64,000 nt of DNA. It comes from Saccharomonospora sp. CUA-673 (GTDB lineage Bacteria > Actinomycetota > Actinomycetes > Mycobacteriales > Pseudonocardiaceae). Position 1 is the stretch's first letter; each line of letters opens with the position of its first letter. A program made the position numbers and the translations under genes. A model generated the notes under the pieces. That model was not told the origin of the DNA. It was given only the letters and a program-made list of their open reading frames with translations, and did no database searches. Shown piece after piece: positions 9,380 to 20,230 of this stretch. Location: contig NZ_MKKE01000005.1 in NCBI RefSeq assembly GCF_001942305.1, positions 58,769 to 122,768 on the forward strand, given 5' to 3'.

Positions 9380-9478
9380 TTTCTAGACGGCGCGACACCC
9401 GGGCAGACAACTGCGCAGGGACGACCGCGGGCCCGAGCCGAGGATTACCGGGCCCACGGGGTGATCAGCGCCGAGTGG

Positions 9479-10115
9479 TCAGGGATTCGGGGCGATGCTG
9501 GTGCGACCGTCGGACGTGAGCTGGACGCACGTGTCGGACTGCGCACCGGCCTGACGCAAGGCGGGCACGTCGTCGAGACCACCGACGAGGTCGAGACCAC
9601 CGATGCGGTCCAAGGTCTCGCGCACGGTGCCGACCGCGTCCTCGCCGTTGCGCTGCAGTTCGCGCTGCGCACCGTCGGCGTGGTCACGCACCTCGGTGTA
9701 GCTGTCGATGGTGGATTCGCGCAGCTGCTCGGCCCCTTCGGGCGTCCGCGGCGCCGAGTTCGTCGAGCCCCTCCAGCGCGGAGTCGAGACCGCCGATCAT
9801 GACGGTGAGCAGTTCGCCCGAGGTGGCCGTCGTGCGCTCCGGGGTGCTCGTGTCGATGTCGGGCATGCGGCTGGCCGAGTGGACGACCTCGGCCGCGGCC
9901 CGGCAGTACCCGTCGACCCAGGCGACGCGCGCCTGTTCGTCGGCCGCCTCGTTGTCGTCGCTGGGCGTGGTGGTGCGTTCACCGTCGCCGGGCTGGTCCG
10001 CGGGTCTGGGGGCGGGTTCCTGCCCGCATCCGGCGAGCAGGACGACCCCGACGACGCCACTCACCAGCCCGACCGCCGCGAACCTCCGCGCGCCCACCTG
10101 TGCCCCCTTGGTCAC
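9479..10115 (-). CDS. Secreted lipoprotein of unknown function (one frameshift)
   Basis: The GTG at 10115 opens a signal peptide ending in a lipobox, VVLLAGC, followed by a Pro/Asp/Thr-rich linker and a helical domain with conserved-looking Cys (VDGYCRAAAEVV) and a heptad-like region. The frame breaks near 9745; removing one C from a CCC run joins ELGAADA to EGAEQLRESTIDSYTEV and restores a protein of about 211 residues that ends GRTSIAPNP. This is the only apparent insertion among the frame breaks in the window. Small actinobacterial lipoproteins of this pattern are common; no function is assigned. Confidence 0.65.
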
Positions 10116-10207
10116 CGTTCGCAATCTTGTCGGAGCGGACAGTACCGCCCGGACACCGTACGTCACCGACCACTACCCCGACCACGGTTCACGTCACACC
10201 CCGAGAA

Positions 10208-10256
10208 GCTCCCGAGGCCCCATAGTCGCGTTGAACGCGACTATGCCCTCGGGAGC
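10208..10256. repeat. Dispersed palindromic terminator-like repeat, copy 2
   Basis: Inner arms CATAGTCGCG/CGCGACTATG pair perfectly around TTGAA, inside outer arms GCTCCCGAGG/CCTCGGGAGC. It lies 22 bases downstream of the hppA stop and probably terminates hppA. Confidence 0.75.
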
Positions 10257-10277
10257 CTTCACGGCGGTTACGCCGTG

Positions 10278-12558
10278 TTATGCGGGGGTTTTCGATTCGG
10301 CCGGGGTCTCGGTCATCGCCGAACCGCGGCGTTTCGAGATGACGATCGCCGCGACGATGATCGCCACGGCCGCGACCGCGAACGTGATCCGCAGCGCCGG
10401 CGAGGCGTCCTCGCCGACCGTCAACTGCACGACCGCGGGAGCGATCAGCAGCGACACCAGGTTCATCACCTTCAGCAGCGGGTTGATCGCCGGGCCCGCG
10501 GTGTCCTTGAACGGATCGCCCACGGTGTCACCGATGATGGTCGCCTCGTGCGCCTCGGAGTTCTTGCCGCCGTGGTGACCGTCCTCGACGAGTTTCTTCG
10601 CGTTGTCCCACGCGCCACCGGAGTTGGCGAGGAACACGGCCATCAACATGCCGCACGCGATCGCGCCGCCGAGATACCCGGCGAGCGCACCCGTCCCGAG
10701 ACCGAAGCCCACCGCGATCGGCGCGAACACCGCCAGCAGACCCGGTGTCGCCAACTCCCGCAGCGAATCGCGGGTGACGATGTCGACGACCCTGCCGTAC
10801 TCGGGCCGCGTCGTGCCCTCCATGATTCCGGGGATGTCGCGGAACTGCCGCCGCACCTCGTAGACCACGCGCCCGCGGCCCGTTCGACCGCGCTCACCGC
10901 CAGACCCGAGAACAGGAACACCACGGACGCACCGATGATCACGCCGACGAGCGTGTTCGGCGAGATGATCGTGTCGAGGAACGACTCCGGCAGCGCGTCG
11001 CCGGCCGCCCGGCCGACGTTGTCGAGCGCCTCGCCGATCGCCGACGAGTACGAACCGAACAGCGCCGTCGCCGCCAACACCGCCGTCGAGATCGCGATGC
11101 CCTTGGTGATCGCCTTCGTCGTGTTGCCCACCGCGTCGAGCTCGGTGAGGATCTGCACGCCCTCGCCCTCTTCGAGGTCACCGGACATCTCCGCGATGCC
11201 CTGGGCGTTGTCCGACACCGGTCCGAACGTGTCCATCGCGACGATCACACCGACCGTCGTCAACAGACCCGTGCCCGCGAGCGCCACGGCGAACAACGCC
11301 ACCGCACCGCCGAGCAGGTACGCACCGAACACGGCCGAGCCGACCACGAGTGCCGTGTACACGGCGGATTCGAAGCCCACCGAGATACCCGACAGGATCA
11401 CGGTCGCCGCACCCGTCTCCGACGTCTTGCCGACGTTCTGCACCGGCTTGTTCTCGGTGCCGGTGTAGTAGCCCGTCAGCCACAGGATCAGACCGGCCAG
11501 CGCGATACCGATGAGCACGGAGAACGTCGCGATCACCGCGGGGTTGCCCGGCGCGTCCGGGAACGAGCTCGGCAGGAACACGAACGCCGCTATCGCCGAC
11601 AGCACCGCCGATATCGCCGCCGATATGTAGAACGAACGGTTGATCGTCGTCAGCGCGCTCTCGCCGGCCCTGGCCTTGGTGATGTAGATGCCGATCACCG
11701 CGGTGATCACACCGATCGCGGGGATGACGAGCGGGAACACCAATCCGTCCCCCGCCGCGCCGAACGCGGCGCTGCCGAGGATCAACGCGGCCACCAACGT
11801 CACCGCGTACGACTCGAACAGGTCCGCCGCCATACCGGCGCAGTCACCGACGTTGTCGCCGACGTTGTCCGCGATCGTCGCGGCGTTGCGCGGGTCGTCC
11901 TCGGGGATGTTCTGCTCGACCTTGCCGACCAGGTCGCGCCGACGTCGGCGGCCTTGGTGAAGATGCCGCCGCCGACCCTCATGAACATGGCGATCAGCGC
12001 GGCTCCGAACCCGAAGCCCTCCAGCACCTTCGGGGCCTGGCCCGCGTAGACGAGCACGACGACGGCCGCACCGAACAGGCCCAGCCCGACGGTGATCATG
12101 CCGACGACGCCGCCGGTGCGGAACGCGATCCGCATCGCCCTCTCACGACCGCCGGACTCCCTGGCGGCCGCCGCAACCCGGACGTTCGCCCGCGTCGCCA
12201 GCCACATGCCGAGGTAGCCGATCGAGAACGAGAACACCGCGCCGATGAGGAAGAACAGTGAGCGGCCTATCCGCTCGTTCCAATCGTCGGCCGGTAGGAC
12301 GAGCAACAGCAGGAACACGACCACCCCGAAGACGGCCAGTGTCTTGCGTTGTCGGTTGAGATAGGCAGCGGCACCCTCCTGCACGGCGGTGGCGATCTCG
12401 CGCATCCGCTCGGTGCCCTGGTCGGCGGCCAGGACCTCCTTGAGCAGGACATACCCGAGTACCAGTGCAGCCAGGGCGATCACAGCGACCACGGCGACTA
12501 TGCCGTAGTCACCTCCGGCCAGCTCCGCGGAGCCGGTCGCGAGGAAGTGCCGGGACAT
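10278..12558 (-). CDS. hppA: Membrane-bound proton-translocating pyrophosphatase (two frameshifts)
   Basis: Hydrolyses pyrophosphate and pumps protons across the cytoplasmic membrane. The ATG at 12558 has AGGAGG at good spacing. Repairing one-base losses near 11940 and 10875 gives about 760 residues with some 16 membrane segments, the normal size. Diagnostic motifs are [35 protein letters not shown] and, near the C-terminus, [15 protein letters not shown]. The motif [10 protein letters not shown] carries lysine at the position that marks potassium-independent enzymes in this family. The gene is divergent from the helicase gene and stands alone, with a terminator-like repeat behind it. Confidence 0.93.
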
Positions 12559-12864
12559 GCGTCCTCCTGAAACGTCGCCTACGCCAGCGGCGACGGCGGA
12601 AGGCCGCGAACCGTCCACGAACTCCACTGTGTCGACACTGACATGGGATGTGCACCACTTTTTGCGTTGTTCGACGGAGTCTATTGGTATTGGAGTCGAT
12701 CACGGGACCCCTGTCGCGGGACGAATACCCGACGTAGGACTGTGTCGCCGATCACTATCGGGTGATCTTCGGACAGACGGGACACATTGGGGCCCCTCGC
12801 CGGCGTCTCCGGGCTCCTCGCCGGCGCCGCGCAGGTCTCCTTCGCCCCCGGGCGGACGTGTGCG

Positions 12865-15350
12865 ATGCTCGAACAGATGAACGACGCCTCGCACACCCGC
12901 GCGCGCACGCTGCTCGCGCGCGCGACCGCGGGCATCCCCGACGACCGCAACCCGGTCACGCACGTCGCCGATCTGCCCGAACGTCCCGAACAGGTCACCG
13001 ACTGGCCGTCGTGGGTCCCGGACGAGGTCGTCGCCGCGTTCCGGGCGACGGGGATCGAACGTCCGTGGACCCATCAGACGGCCGGCGCGTCGGCGGCGGC
13101 CGACGGCGACGACGTCATCGTGGCCACAGGCACGGCGTCCGGGAAATCGCTCGTCTACCAACTGCCCGTGCTGTCGGCGCTCGCCGGCGACCCGTCGGCG
13201 ACCGCGCTGTACCTGGCGCCGACGAAGGCGCTCGGCGCCGATCAGCTGCGATCGATCACCGAGCTCGACGTCGACGGTGTCCGCGCGGCGTCCTACGACG
13301 GCGACACCCCGCGCGAGGAGCGCGAATGGGTGCGCAAGCACGGTCGCTGGGTGTTCAGCAATCCGGACATGCTGCACCGCGGCATCCTCAGCGGGCACGC
13401 GCGCTGGGCGGCGTTCTTCCGCAAGCTCCGCTACGTCGTGATCGACGAGTGCCACAGCTACCGCGGCGTGTTCGGTTCGCACGTGGCGTTGCTGCTGCGC
13501 CGACTCTCGCGGGTGGCCCGGCATTACGGGGCCGAGCCGGTGTTCGTCCTGGCGTCCGCGACGACCGCCGATCCGGCCGAGTTCGCCGAGCGGTTGACGG
13601 GCCGCCCGTGCACGGCGGTCACCGAGGACGCCTCGCCGCGCGGTCCGCGCACGGTGGCGCTGTGGGAGCCGCCGCTGCTGGACGATCTGACGGGTGAGAA
13701 CGGTGCGCCGGTCCGCCGGTCGGCGGGCGCCGAGGCGGCGCGCATCCTCGCGGAGCTGGTGATCGAGGGGGCGCGGACGTTGGCGTTCGTGCGTTCCCGC
13801 CGCGGCGCGGAGCTGACGTCGCTCGGCGCGAAACGCATCCTGGCCGAGGTGGATCCTGCGCTGCCCGACGCGGTCGCGCCTACCGGGCGGGCTTCCTTCC
13901 CGAGGAACGTCGGCAGCTCGAGCGGGAGCTGATGGAGCGGCGACTGTTGGGCGTCGCGACGACGAACGCGCTCGAGCTCGGCGTCGACATCTCGGGCTTG
14001 GACTCGGTCGTGCTGGCCGGCTACCCGGGGACGTTGGCCTCGTTCTGGCAGCAGTCGGGCCGCGCGGGGCGGGCGGGTGACGATGCGCTCGTGGTGTTCG
14101 TGGCGCGCGACGATCCGCTGGACACGTATCTGGTGCACCATCCGGACGCGTTGCTGGACCGGCCGGTGGAGACGGCGGTGCTGGACCCGGCGAACCCGTA
14201 CGTGCTGGCGCCGCAGCTGGCGTGTGCCGCGGCGGAGTTGCCGGTGAAGGCGGGCGAGCTCGACGTGTTCGGCGGGGACGAGGCGCGCGCGGTCCTCGAG
14301 TCGCTGGTCGCCGACGGCGTGCTGCGGCGGCGGCCGAGCGGTTGGTACTGGACGGCGCGGGACCGGCCGCAGTTCGATGTGGACATTCGCGGTTCGGGTG
14401 GCGAGCAGGTCGCGGTGGTCGAGGCGGAGACGTCGCGGATGCTCGGCACGGTCGATCCGGGTGCGGCGTGCGGCACGGTGCATCCGGGTGCGGTGTACCT
14501 GCACCAGGGTTCGTCCTATGTGGTCGACGACCTGGATCTGGATGCCGGGGTGGCGTTCGTGCACGCGGAGGATCCGGAGTGGAACACCTCGCCGCGGGAG
14601 GTCGTGGACATCGAGGTGTTGGCGACGCACCGCAAGGAGCGGTTCGGCGGGGTCACCGTGGGTCTGGGCGATGTGGCGGTCACGTCGCGGGTCGTGGGCT
14701 ATCTGCGCAGGTTGCCGTCGGGCGAGGTGCTCGACCAGGTGCCGCTGGATCTCCCGGAGGAGCAGCTGCGTACGAGGGCGGTCTGGTACACGATCGGCCA
14801 GGACCTGTTGGACGCGGTCACGTGGCCCGGGGACGGGTCCGGTGGGAACGAACCCGGCGGGGCTGAGCCCGGTGGGGACGGGTCCGGTGGGGACGGGAGT
14901 TGCAGCAGGACGCCGGGTGGCGCCGGGGTCGAGGCGGCGCGCCTACCCGGCGCCCTGCATGCTGCCGAACACGCGGCGATCGGCCTGCTACCGCTGTTCG
15001 CTACGTGCGACCGATGGGACATCGGCGGGGTGTCGACCGCTCTGCATGCGGACACCGGGGAGGCGACGGTGTTCGTGCATGACGGTCATCCCGGAGGGGC
15101 CGGGTTCGCCGACCGCGGCTTCGCCGCGCTCGTCCCATGGCTGGTCGCTACGCGGGAGGCGATCGTCTCCTGCGAGTGTCCGGCCGGGTGCCCGTCCTGC
15201 GTTCAGTCGCCGAAGTGCGGGAATGGCAACGAACCGCTGGACAAGGCGGGGGCGGTGACCGTGCTCGACATCGTGCTCGGGGCGGTCGGCAGCGACGGCG
15301 AACACGGTCACGTGGGGGTTCATGCCACGGACGGGGCCGTGGCGGGCTGA
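12865..15350 (+). CDS. DEAD/DEAH-box helicase with C-terminal DUF1998 domain (one frameshift)
   Basis: About 828 residues after repair of one missing G near 13880, which otherwise splits it in two. Walker A is ATGTASGKS, the DEAD-equivalent box is VIDECHSY, motif III is ASATT, and motif VI is QQSGRAGRAG. The C-terminal DUF1998 region carries CECPAGCPSCVQSPKCGN, four cysteines likely to bind zinc, as in the MrfA/YprA repair helicases. MrfA of Bacillus acts in mitomycin-damage repair, so a DNA-repair role is plausible. A Gly-rich insert lies around 14820-14910. The start at 12865 is uncertain, with an alternative ATG at 12877. This is the Rv3649-like gene. Its end overlaps the convergent primase-like gene by 31 bases. 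Confidence 0.9.
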
Positions 15351-16006
15351 TCGAGCGGGTTGAGGTCGGCGACCGCGGCGGCCGGGGTGTCGGCGTGCTC
15401 CCCGAGGAGCGCACGCACGAGCACCTCGTGCACCGACGAGGCGGACGGCAGGCGCCAGCCCCAGATCGCCGGCTTCACGCGCCAGTGCACGACGCCCTGC
15501 CCGTAGGGCGTGGGCGGCAGCGGCACGTAGCTGCCCTCGCCGTGCCACGTGACGTCCGCGTGGTCGGCGAGCGCCCGGTGCACGGTGCCGGCGGAGGTGG
15601 TCAGGAACAGCCACCGCCCGTTCGGCATCGCGACGATCGGCGCCGGGTGTCCGGTGCCGCGCAGCAGGGATGCCGCGCGGCGGCCGAGCTCGTCACCGAC
15701 CTCGATCGCGTCGACCATCGTGCCGGTGGCCACGAGCAGACTGCACTGCTTGCCCGTGAACCACGCCGCGATCTGCCGCGGGTGCGCACCGAGGCGCTCC
15801 GACCAGTCCGCGTGCAACGGCTCGGGGCGGGGCGAGTTCACTGCGCCCGCTGCGCCCACTGCCGTCACGTCCTCGGCGTCCGTGCCGGACGTCGGGACCG
15901 TGCCCGGGAGGATCGGCCAGCCTCGCTCGGCAAGGCTGATCGCCTCGGCGCGCAGCTCGATCCTGAACGAGCCGCGTAGCGCGTCGGGCCACTCCATGTC
16001 CACCAT
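15320..16006 (-). CDS. Bifunctional DNA primase/polymerase-like protein
   Basis: A 228-residue protein. The ATG at 16006 is chosen because AGGAGG lies 12 bases upstream, whereas that site falls within the longer open frame. The sequence (LRAEAISLAERGWPILPGT, then MPNGRWLFLTTSAGTVH and GSYVPLPPTPYGQG) resembles the N-terminal Prim-Pol domain used by actinomycete plasmids and phages, but metal-binding acidic residues are not obvious. Many chromosomal Pseudonocardiaceae genes of this kind are annotated this way and may be non-catalytic. The gene is convergent with, and overlaps, the helicase gene. Confidence 0.65.
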   Translation of the reverse strand: MVDMEWPDALRGSFRIELRAEAISLAERGWPILPGTVPTSGTDAEDVTAVGAAGAVNSPRPEPLHADWSERLGAHPRQIAAWFTGKQCSLLVATGTMVDAIEVGDELGRRAASLLRGTGHPAPIVAMPNGRWLFLTTSAGTVHRALADHADVTWHGEGSYVPLPPTPYGQGVVHWRVKPAIWGWRLPSASSVHEVLVRALLGEHADTPAAAVADLNPLDQPATAPSVA

Positions 16007-16296
16007 GTCTTGCTCAAGCCTCCTGTTTGGTGCTGCCGCATCGTTCGCGGCGTCTGACCTCACTTAACGGCAACCTGCAGCCGCGGCGACAGAGGCGCGC
16101 GACAACTGGCTCCTCCGGGGCGACGAGTGAGCATCGACACAACGGCGGGGCCGAAACTTGACCGCCGGTTATCGGCCGTGAACGTCGGCCCGCATGCCGT
16201 TCGTCGCGCTCCGTGGCCCTGTGCGGGCCCCTCGGGCCACCCGCGACCGCCGGTCCGACCACACCTCGACGAGGCCGCCACCTGGTGTTTTACCGC

Positions 16297-16803
16297 TCAC
16301 CGCGCGGTACCGACCGGTCCCGCTCGTGCACGGGCAGTCACCGCGCCGAACGGCGCGAGCAACGGCGTCCGGTCGGCCTCGACCCGCACCAGCGCATCGG
16401 GAGCGCCGGCGCCGGGCCCGGTGCCCAATGCCGGATCGGGCGTATCCGGATCGCGGGCGCCCGGGCCGGACGCTCCCGGTGGGCGCAACCTGCAGTCGAC
16501 GAGGCGCACCCGCATCCGGTCGGCGACGGTCTCGGCCGTCGCGCACGCCTCGTCGACTCCGTGGTCGGCCTTGCCGGCCGCGGCGAGGGCGGCGAGATCG
16601 GCGGCGTTGGCCGCGTCGGACCGCACCACCGCGCCGTGCCCGAGCAGCCACAGCATCCCGGCGAGCGCGAACAACGCCGCCGCGGCCACGGCACCCCACA
16701 CGGTGGCGACCCCGTCGTCACCGGCCGGTAGCCGCCTCGGCCCGGTCGGCGCGACCGGCGCGATCGGCGCTGTCGTTCCGCTCGGCTCTCTCGGCGCCGG
16801 CAT
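16297..16803 (-). CDS. TadE-like pilus-locus protein (Rv3654c type)
   Basis: A 168-residue protein and the last gene of the Flp/Tad operon. After a short N-terminal region it has DDGVATVWGAVAAAALFALAGMLWLLG, a single membrane helix of pseudopilin type, followed by SDAANAADLAALAAAG, the hallmark of the Rv3654c/TadE-like family. The rest is a Pro/Gly-rich extracellular part with two cysteines. Its start overlaps the end of the repaired TadE gene upstream. It probably contributes a minor pilin or an assembly factor. The M. tuberculosis counterpart occupies the same position. Confidence 0.8.
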   Translation of the reverse strand: MPAPREPSGTTAPIAPVAPTGPRRLPAGDDGVATVWGAVAAAALFALAGMLWLLGHGAVVRSDAANAADLAALAAAGKADHGVDEACATAETVADRMRVRLVDCRLRPPGASGPGARDPDTPDPALGTGPGAGAPDALVRVEADRTPLLAPFGAVTARARAGPVGTAR

Positions 16804-17199
16804 CGGCGTTCACCTCGCCTTCGAGGCCGGGTTCGGGAACGGCGTAGGCGTCGGCGGACACGTCGATGCCGGGCAGCATTCCGCCGGCCGCCGGGGCGTC
16901 GACGCGGACGGCGATGCCGGTGCGTCGTCGTCGACGGTGAGCGTCGCCCCGGCGGGTGCGATGCGGCCCACGGCCTCGTGGGCGTGCGTCTCGTCGCCGC
17001 GGGCCCACAGGCGGGCGGCCTCGCCGGCGGCGTCCACACAGCGCAGGTGATCCACCGTCGCGGCGATCCCGCCCGCGAGCAGACCGGCGACGGCCACGAG
17101 CGTGCCGAACGTGATCGCCGCCTCCAAGGTCACGGCGCCGCGATCGCCCGCGAGCGCGTGGGATTCGGGTGTGCGTCCGGACCCGTGTCTTCGGAACAT
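16718..17199 (-). CDS. TadE-family minor pilin-like protein (one frameshift)
   Basis: The ATG at 17199 overlaps the TGA of the upstream pilin gene (TGATG). The N-terminus has DRGAVTLEAAITFGTLVAVAGLLAGGIA, a TadE helix with the class-III-type Glu. A missing base near 16921 breaks the frame. Repair joins TLTVDDDAPA to IAVRVDAPAAGGMLPGIDV, the expected beta-rich end, and gives about 160 residues, with an Asp/Arg/Ala-rich tail running into the next gene. It corresponds in position to Rv3655c. Confidence 0.75.
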
Positions 17200-17411
17200 C
17201 ACAGGTCCACCGACAGTGCGTTCTCGATGACCGACGCCAGCATGGTGGCCACGGAGTCTCCGGTGACGACCATGTAGAGCACGGCGGCGAGTGCGGCCGC
17301 GGCGAGGGTGCCGATGGCGTATTCCGCGGTCGACATCCCCTCGTCGCCGACCATTCGACCGTCCCTTGTGGACCTACCCAGGACGTGGGACAGAGCTGCG
17401 TAGACGTTCAT
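17199..17411 (-). CDS. Flp-type pilin (DUF4244 family)
   Basis: A 70-residue prepilin. A short cytoplasmic leader is followed by GDEGMSTAEYAIGTLAAAALAAVLYMVVTG, with the Glu-Tyr pair used for processing and assembly of Flp pilins and then one hydrophobic helix. AAAGGA lies upstream of the ATG. The gene follows the secretion genes tadA-tadB-tadC and is translationally coupled to the TadE gene. It matches Rv3656c in position and type. It probably forms the major subunit of an Flp pilus on the cell surface. Confidence 0.85.
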   Translation of the reverse strand: MNVYAALSHVLGRSTRDGRMVGDEGMSTAEYAIGTLAAAALAAVLYMVVTGDSVATMLASVIENALSVDL

Positions 17412-17503
17412 CGTTGTGTCCTTTCCGAGGATTGCTGCTTTCCGGGTACTGCTGGAACGTGGTGGTGTTGCGCGGTTTCCGGGTCGTCAGAAGACAGGGT
17501 TCG

Positions 17504-18118
17504 TCAGAAGACCGACAGGGAGCCGGCGAGGCCGATGACGACGGGTGCGATGCCGAGGCACAGGAAGGCCGGCAGGAAGCACAACCCGAGCGGACCGGCG
17601 ACGAGCACGCCCGCCCGTTGGGCCCGCGCCTCCGCGACATCCCCCACGGTCGCGCGGGCGCGGGTCGCGAGGTCCTCGGCGACGCCGGCGAGGGCACTGC
17701 CGGAGCGGGCGGCCCGCCGGGCGGCGGTCGCGAGTTCCGTCGTCGCGGGGCACCGCTGCGCGGGCTCCCATGCCTCCCGTGGTTCGGCGCCGAGTGTCAG
17801 CAGGTCGGCTGTCGCCCGCAGCGCCTCGGCGGCATCGGGTTGCGCGGTCGGTGCGACCGCACGCACCGCCGTCGGCACCGGCATTCCCGCGCGCAGGCAG
17901 GCGGCGAGCAGATCGCCCGTGACGGCCATGCGCAGCGGGTCGGGCCGCGGCTTCCGCCCACCGAGCCGGATCCGTCGCCACCACACCGGTGGCAGTGGCC
18001 GGCGGGTCGACATCGGCCCGTCGCGCGCGGGTGGGAACACCGCGCGCCATCGGGCGGTGCGGGTGGCCGGCAGGATCAGCAGGGCCGCGCCGAGCACGGC
18101 GCACACGGTCGCGCTCAT
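17504..18118 (-). CDS. tadC: Type II secretion F-family membrane protein, TadC-like
   Basis: A 204-residue inner-membrane protein of the pilus assembly platform. An N-terminal hydrophobic segment is followed by the T2SSF domain ([26 protein letters not shown] ... [40 protein letters not shown]), ending in two membrane helices. It begins with ATGA overlapping the TadB stop, so translation is coupled. TadC partners TadB around the ATPase TadA. It is the Rv3657c-like gene. Confidence 0.85.
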   Translation of the reverse strand: MSATVCAVLGAALLILPATRTARWRAVFPPARDGPMSTRRPLPPVWWRRIRLGGRKPRPDPLRMAVTGDLLAACLRAGMPVPTAVRAVAPTAQPDAAEALRATADLLTLGAEPREAWEPAQRCPATTELATAARRAARSGSALAGVAEDLATRARATVGDVAEARAQRAGVLVAGPLGLCFLPAFLCLGIAPVVIGLAGSLSVF

Positions 18119-19038
18119 CGGGGCGTCACCCGTCCCGTGATCGCGGCCGTCCAGCCCACACCGGCGAGCAGCAGACCGGCGCCGACCACGAACAGCACCT
18201 GACCGGCGGCAGTGGTCGACAACACCGTCAACGGTGCGGCTCCCATGCCCTCGCCGAGCAGTACGCCCAACACCGGCAGTGCGGCCAGCATGAGCGCGCT
18301 GGCCCGCGGGCCGGCCATCCGGGCGTCGAGTTGCGCGGCGAGCCGGGCCCGCGATTCGACGTCCCGCTGCACCGCGTCGACGACGTCGGCGAGCGGCAGC
18401 CCGTGCCGCCGCGCCAACGACCATGCGGCAGCGAGCCGCCGCAACGCCGCTGCGCTCACCGTCTCCCGGTCGGGCACGGAATGCGACGCAGACGAGTCCG
18501 ACGTCGTCCTGCCGACAGCACCGGCGGCGGTTCCCACGGCAGCATCCGTTGCGACGTCGGGTGCGCGGCTGCGTACGAGTTCCGGTTCGCCGCCGAGTCG
18601 CGCGGTCGCCGCGGTGGCGGCCAGCACGGCGGCGACGTCCGGGTCGGCATCCTGCGCGGCGGTTTCGGCGGCGTGCGCCGGATGCGCACCGGCCCGCAGG
18701 TCGCCCGCCATCGCGCGGAGGGTCTGCGCCGTCCGCGCCATCGCCCGCACGTCGCGGCTCGACCGCCGCCGCGTGCGGACGTGCACGGCGATCGCCGCGC
18801 CGACCAACACGGCCGCCGTCGCCGGGCCCGCACCCGTCCACGGGGTCACGCCCAGCATCACCGCGCCGAGCGCGAGGGCCCGCACGCGTCGCCGGCCGAG
18901 CCGGGTCCGCCAGCCGCGGATCCGTTCGACGACGCCGGGCCCGCCGAGAGTCGCCAACCGGATCCGCGCCTGCGGCCCCGGCCACAGCATGAGCGCGATG
19001 CCACAACACGCGACCGAGGAGGTCCACGATGTCACCAT
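18115..19038 (-). CDS. tadB: Type II secretion F-family membrane protein, TadB-like
   Basis: A 307-residue protein. The ATG at 19038 overlaps the end of tadA by 7 bases. It has N-terminal hydrophobic segments, a long cytoplasmic region with the T2SSF helix-bundle ([23 protein letters not shown] ... [42 protein letters not shown]) and two C-terminal membrane helices. With TadC it forms the membrane platform of the Flp pilus machine. It is the Rv3658c-like gene. Confidence 0.85.
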   Translation of the reverse strand: MVTSWTSSVACCGIALMLWPGPQARIRLATLGGPGVVERIRGWRTRLGRRRVRALALGAVMLGVTPWTGAGPATAAVLVGAAIAVHVRTRRRSSRDVRAMARTAQTLRAMAGDLRAGAHPAHAAETAAQDADPDVAAVLAATAATARLGGEPELVRSRAPDVATDAAVGTAAGAVGRTTSDSSASHSVPDRETVSAAALRRLAAAWSLARRHGLPLADVVDAVQRDVESRARLAAQLDARMAGPRASALMLAALPVLGVLLGEGMGAAPLTVLSTTAAGQVLFVVGAGLLLAGVGWTAAITGRVTPR

Positions 19039-20230
19039 GGCGGCTCGACTCCCCGCGGACGGAGCATCGCGGCCAGCAGCTCGCGCTCGCCGGTCCACCC
19101 GTCGGCTCGCCACACGGCACGGACCTGCACGCCGTCGGCGCCCCGTTGCACGGCGCCGATCTCCGTCAGCCGCCTGCGCCCGCCCGCATCGCGCGCCATG
19201 TGCAGCACGACGTGGACCGCGGCCGCGAGCTGGCTGTGCAGTGCTCCGCGAGACAGCCCGCCGAGCGCGGCGAGGGCCTCCAGCCGGGCGGGCACCTCGC
19301 TGGGCGAGTTGGCGTGCACCGTGCCCGCACCGCCGTCGTGTCCGGTGTTCATGGCGCCCAGCAGTTCCACGACCTCGGCACCGCGCGCCTCGCCGACGAC
19401 GATCCTGTCGGGTCGCATCCGCAGCGCCTCGCGGACCAGGTCGCGCATGCTCACCTCACCGGCGCCTCGACGTTGACGGGACGCGCGACGAGGCTCACCA
19501 GCTGCGGGTGCACCGGCTTGAGCTCCGCGGCGTCCTCGACACTCACGATGCGTTCCTTCGGGGAAACCCCGCCCAGCATCGCGGCCAGTAACGTCGTCTT
19601 GCCCGATCCCGTCGCGCCGCTGACGAGGAACGCCAGTCGTGCGGCGATGATCGCCTCCAGCACCGCGAGCCCGGTGTCGTCCACTGTGGAACTTCGTCGC
19701 AGGGACCGGAGATCGTGCGCCGCCGGGCGCAGCACCCGGAGGGACAGGCACGTTCCGGCCGTGGCGATCGGCGGCAGCACCGCATGCATGCGAACGCGGC
19801 CGTGCGGACCCGAGCCGGGCAGCCAGCCGTCGACGAACGGCTGTGCGTCGTCGAGCCGACGGCCCGCGGCGAGTGCGAGCCGTTGGGCGAGCCGGCGCAC
19901 CGCCTCCTCGTCGGCGAAGGTCACCTCGGTGCGCCGGAGCCCGTGCGATCCGTCGACCCAGACCTCGTCGGGTGCGGTCACGAGCACGTCGGTGACCGAT
20001 GCGTCGTCGAGCAGCGGCTCCAACGGCCCCGCGCCGACGAACTCGTGTCGCAGCAGCCGGAGTGCGTCGAGTACGTCCAGATGTCCTGCGACACCGGAAC
20101 TTTCGGCGCGCACGGCGTCGGCGACCGACTGCGGATCGGTGGCCGACCCGGTGTCGGCGATGCGTTGCCGCACCCGTTCCACGAGTCCCGGCGCATGCAC
20201 GGTCGACTCCTGTCCTGTGTGGACTGTCAT
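19032..20230 (-). CDS. tadA: TadA/CpaF-family pilus assembly ATPase (one frameshift)
   Basis: Powers Flp pilus assembly. The ATG at 20230 overlaps the ssd stop (ATGA). Walker A is [10 protein letters not shown], the Asp box [12 protein letters not shown], and Walker B with the His box follows in [29 protein letters not shown] missing G near 19462 breaks the frame between ARPVNVE and [21 protein letters not shown]. The repaired protein has about 399 residues, which is normal. It is the Rv3659c-like gene and the ATPase for the downstream tadB, tadC and flp genes. Confidence 0.92.
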
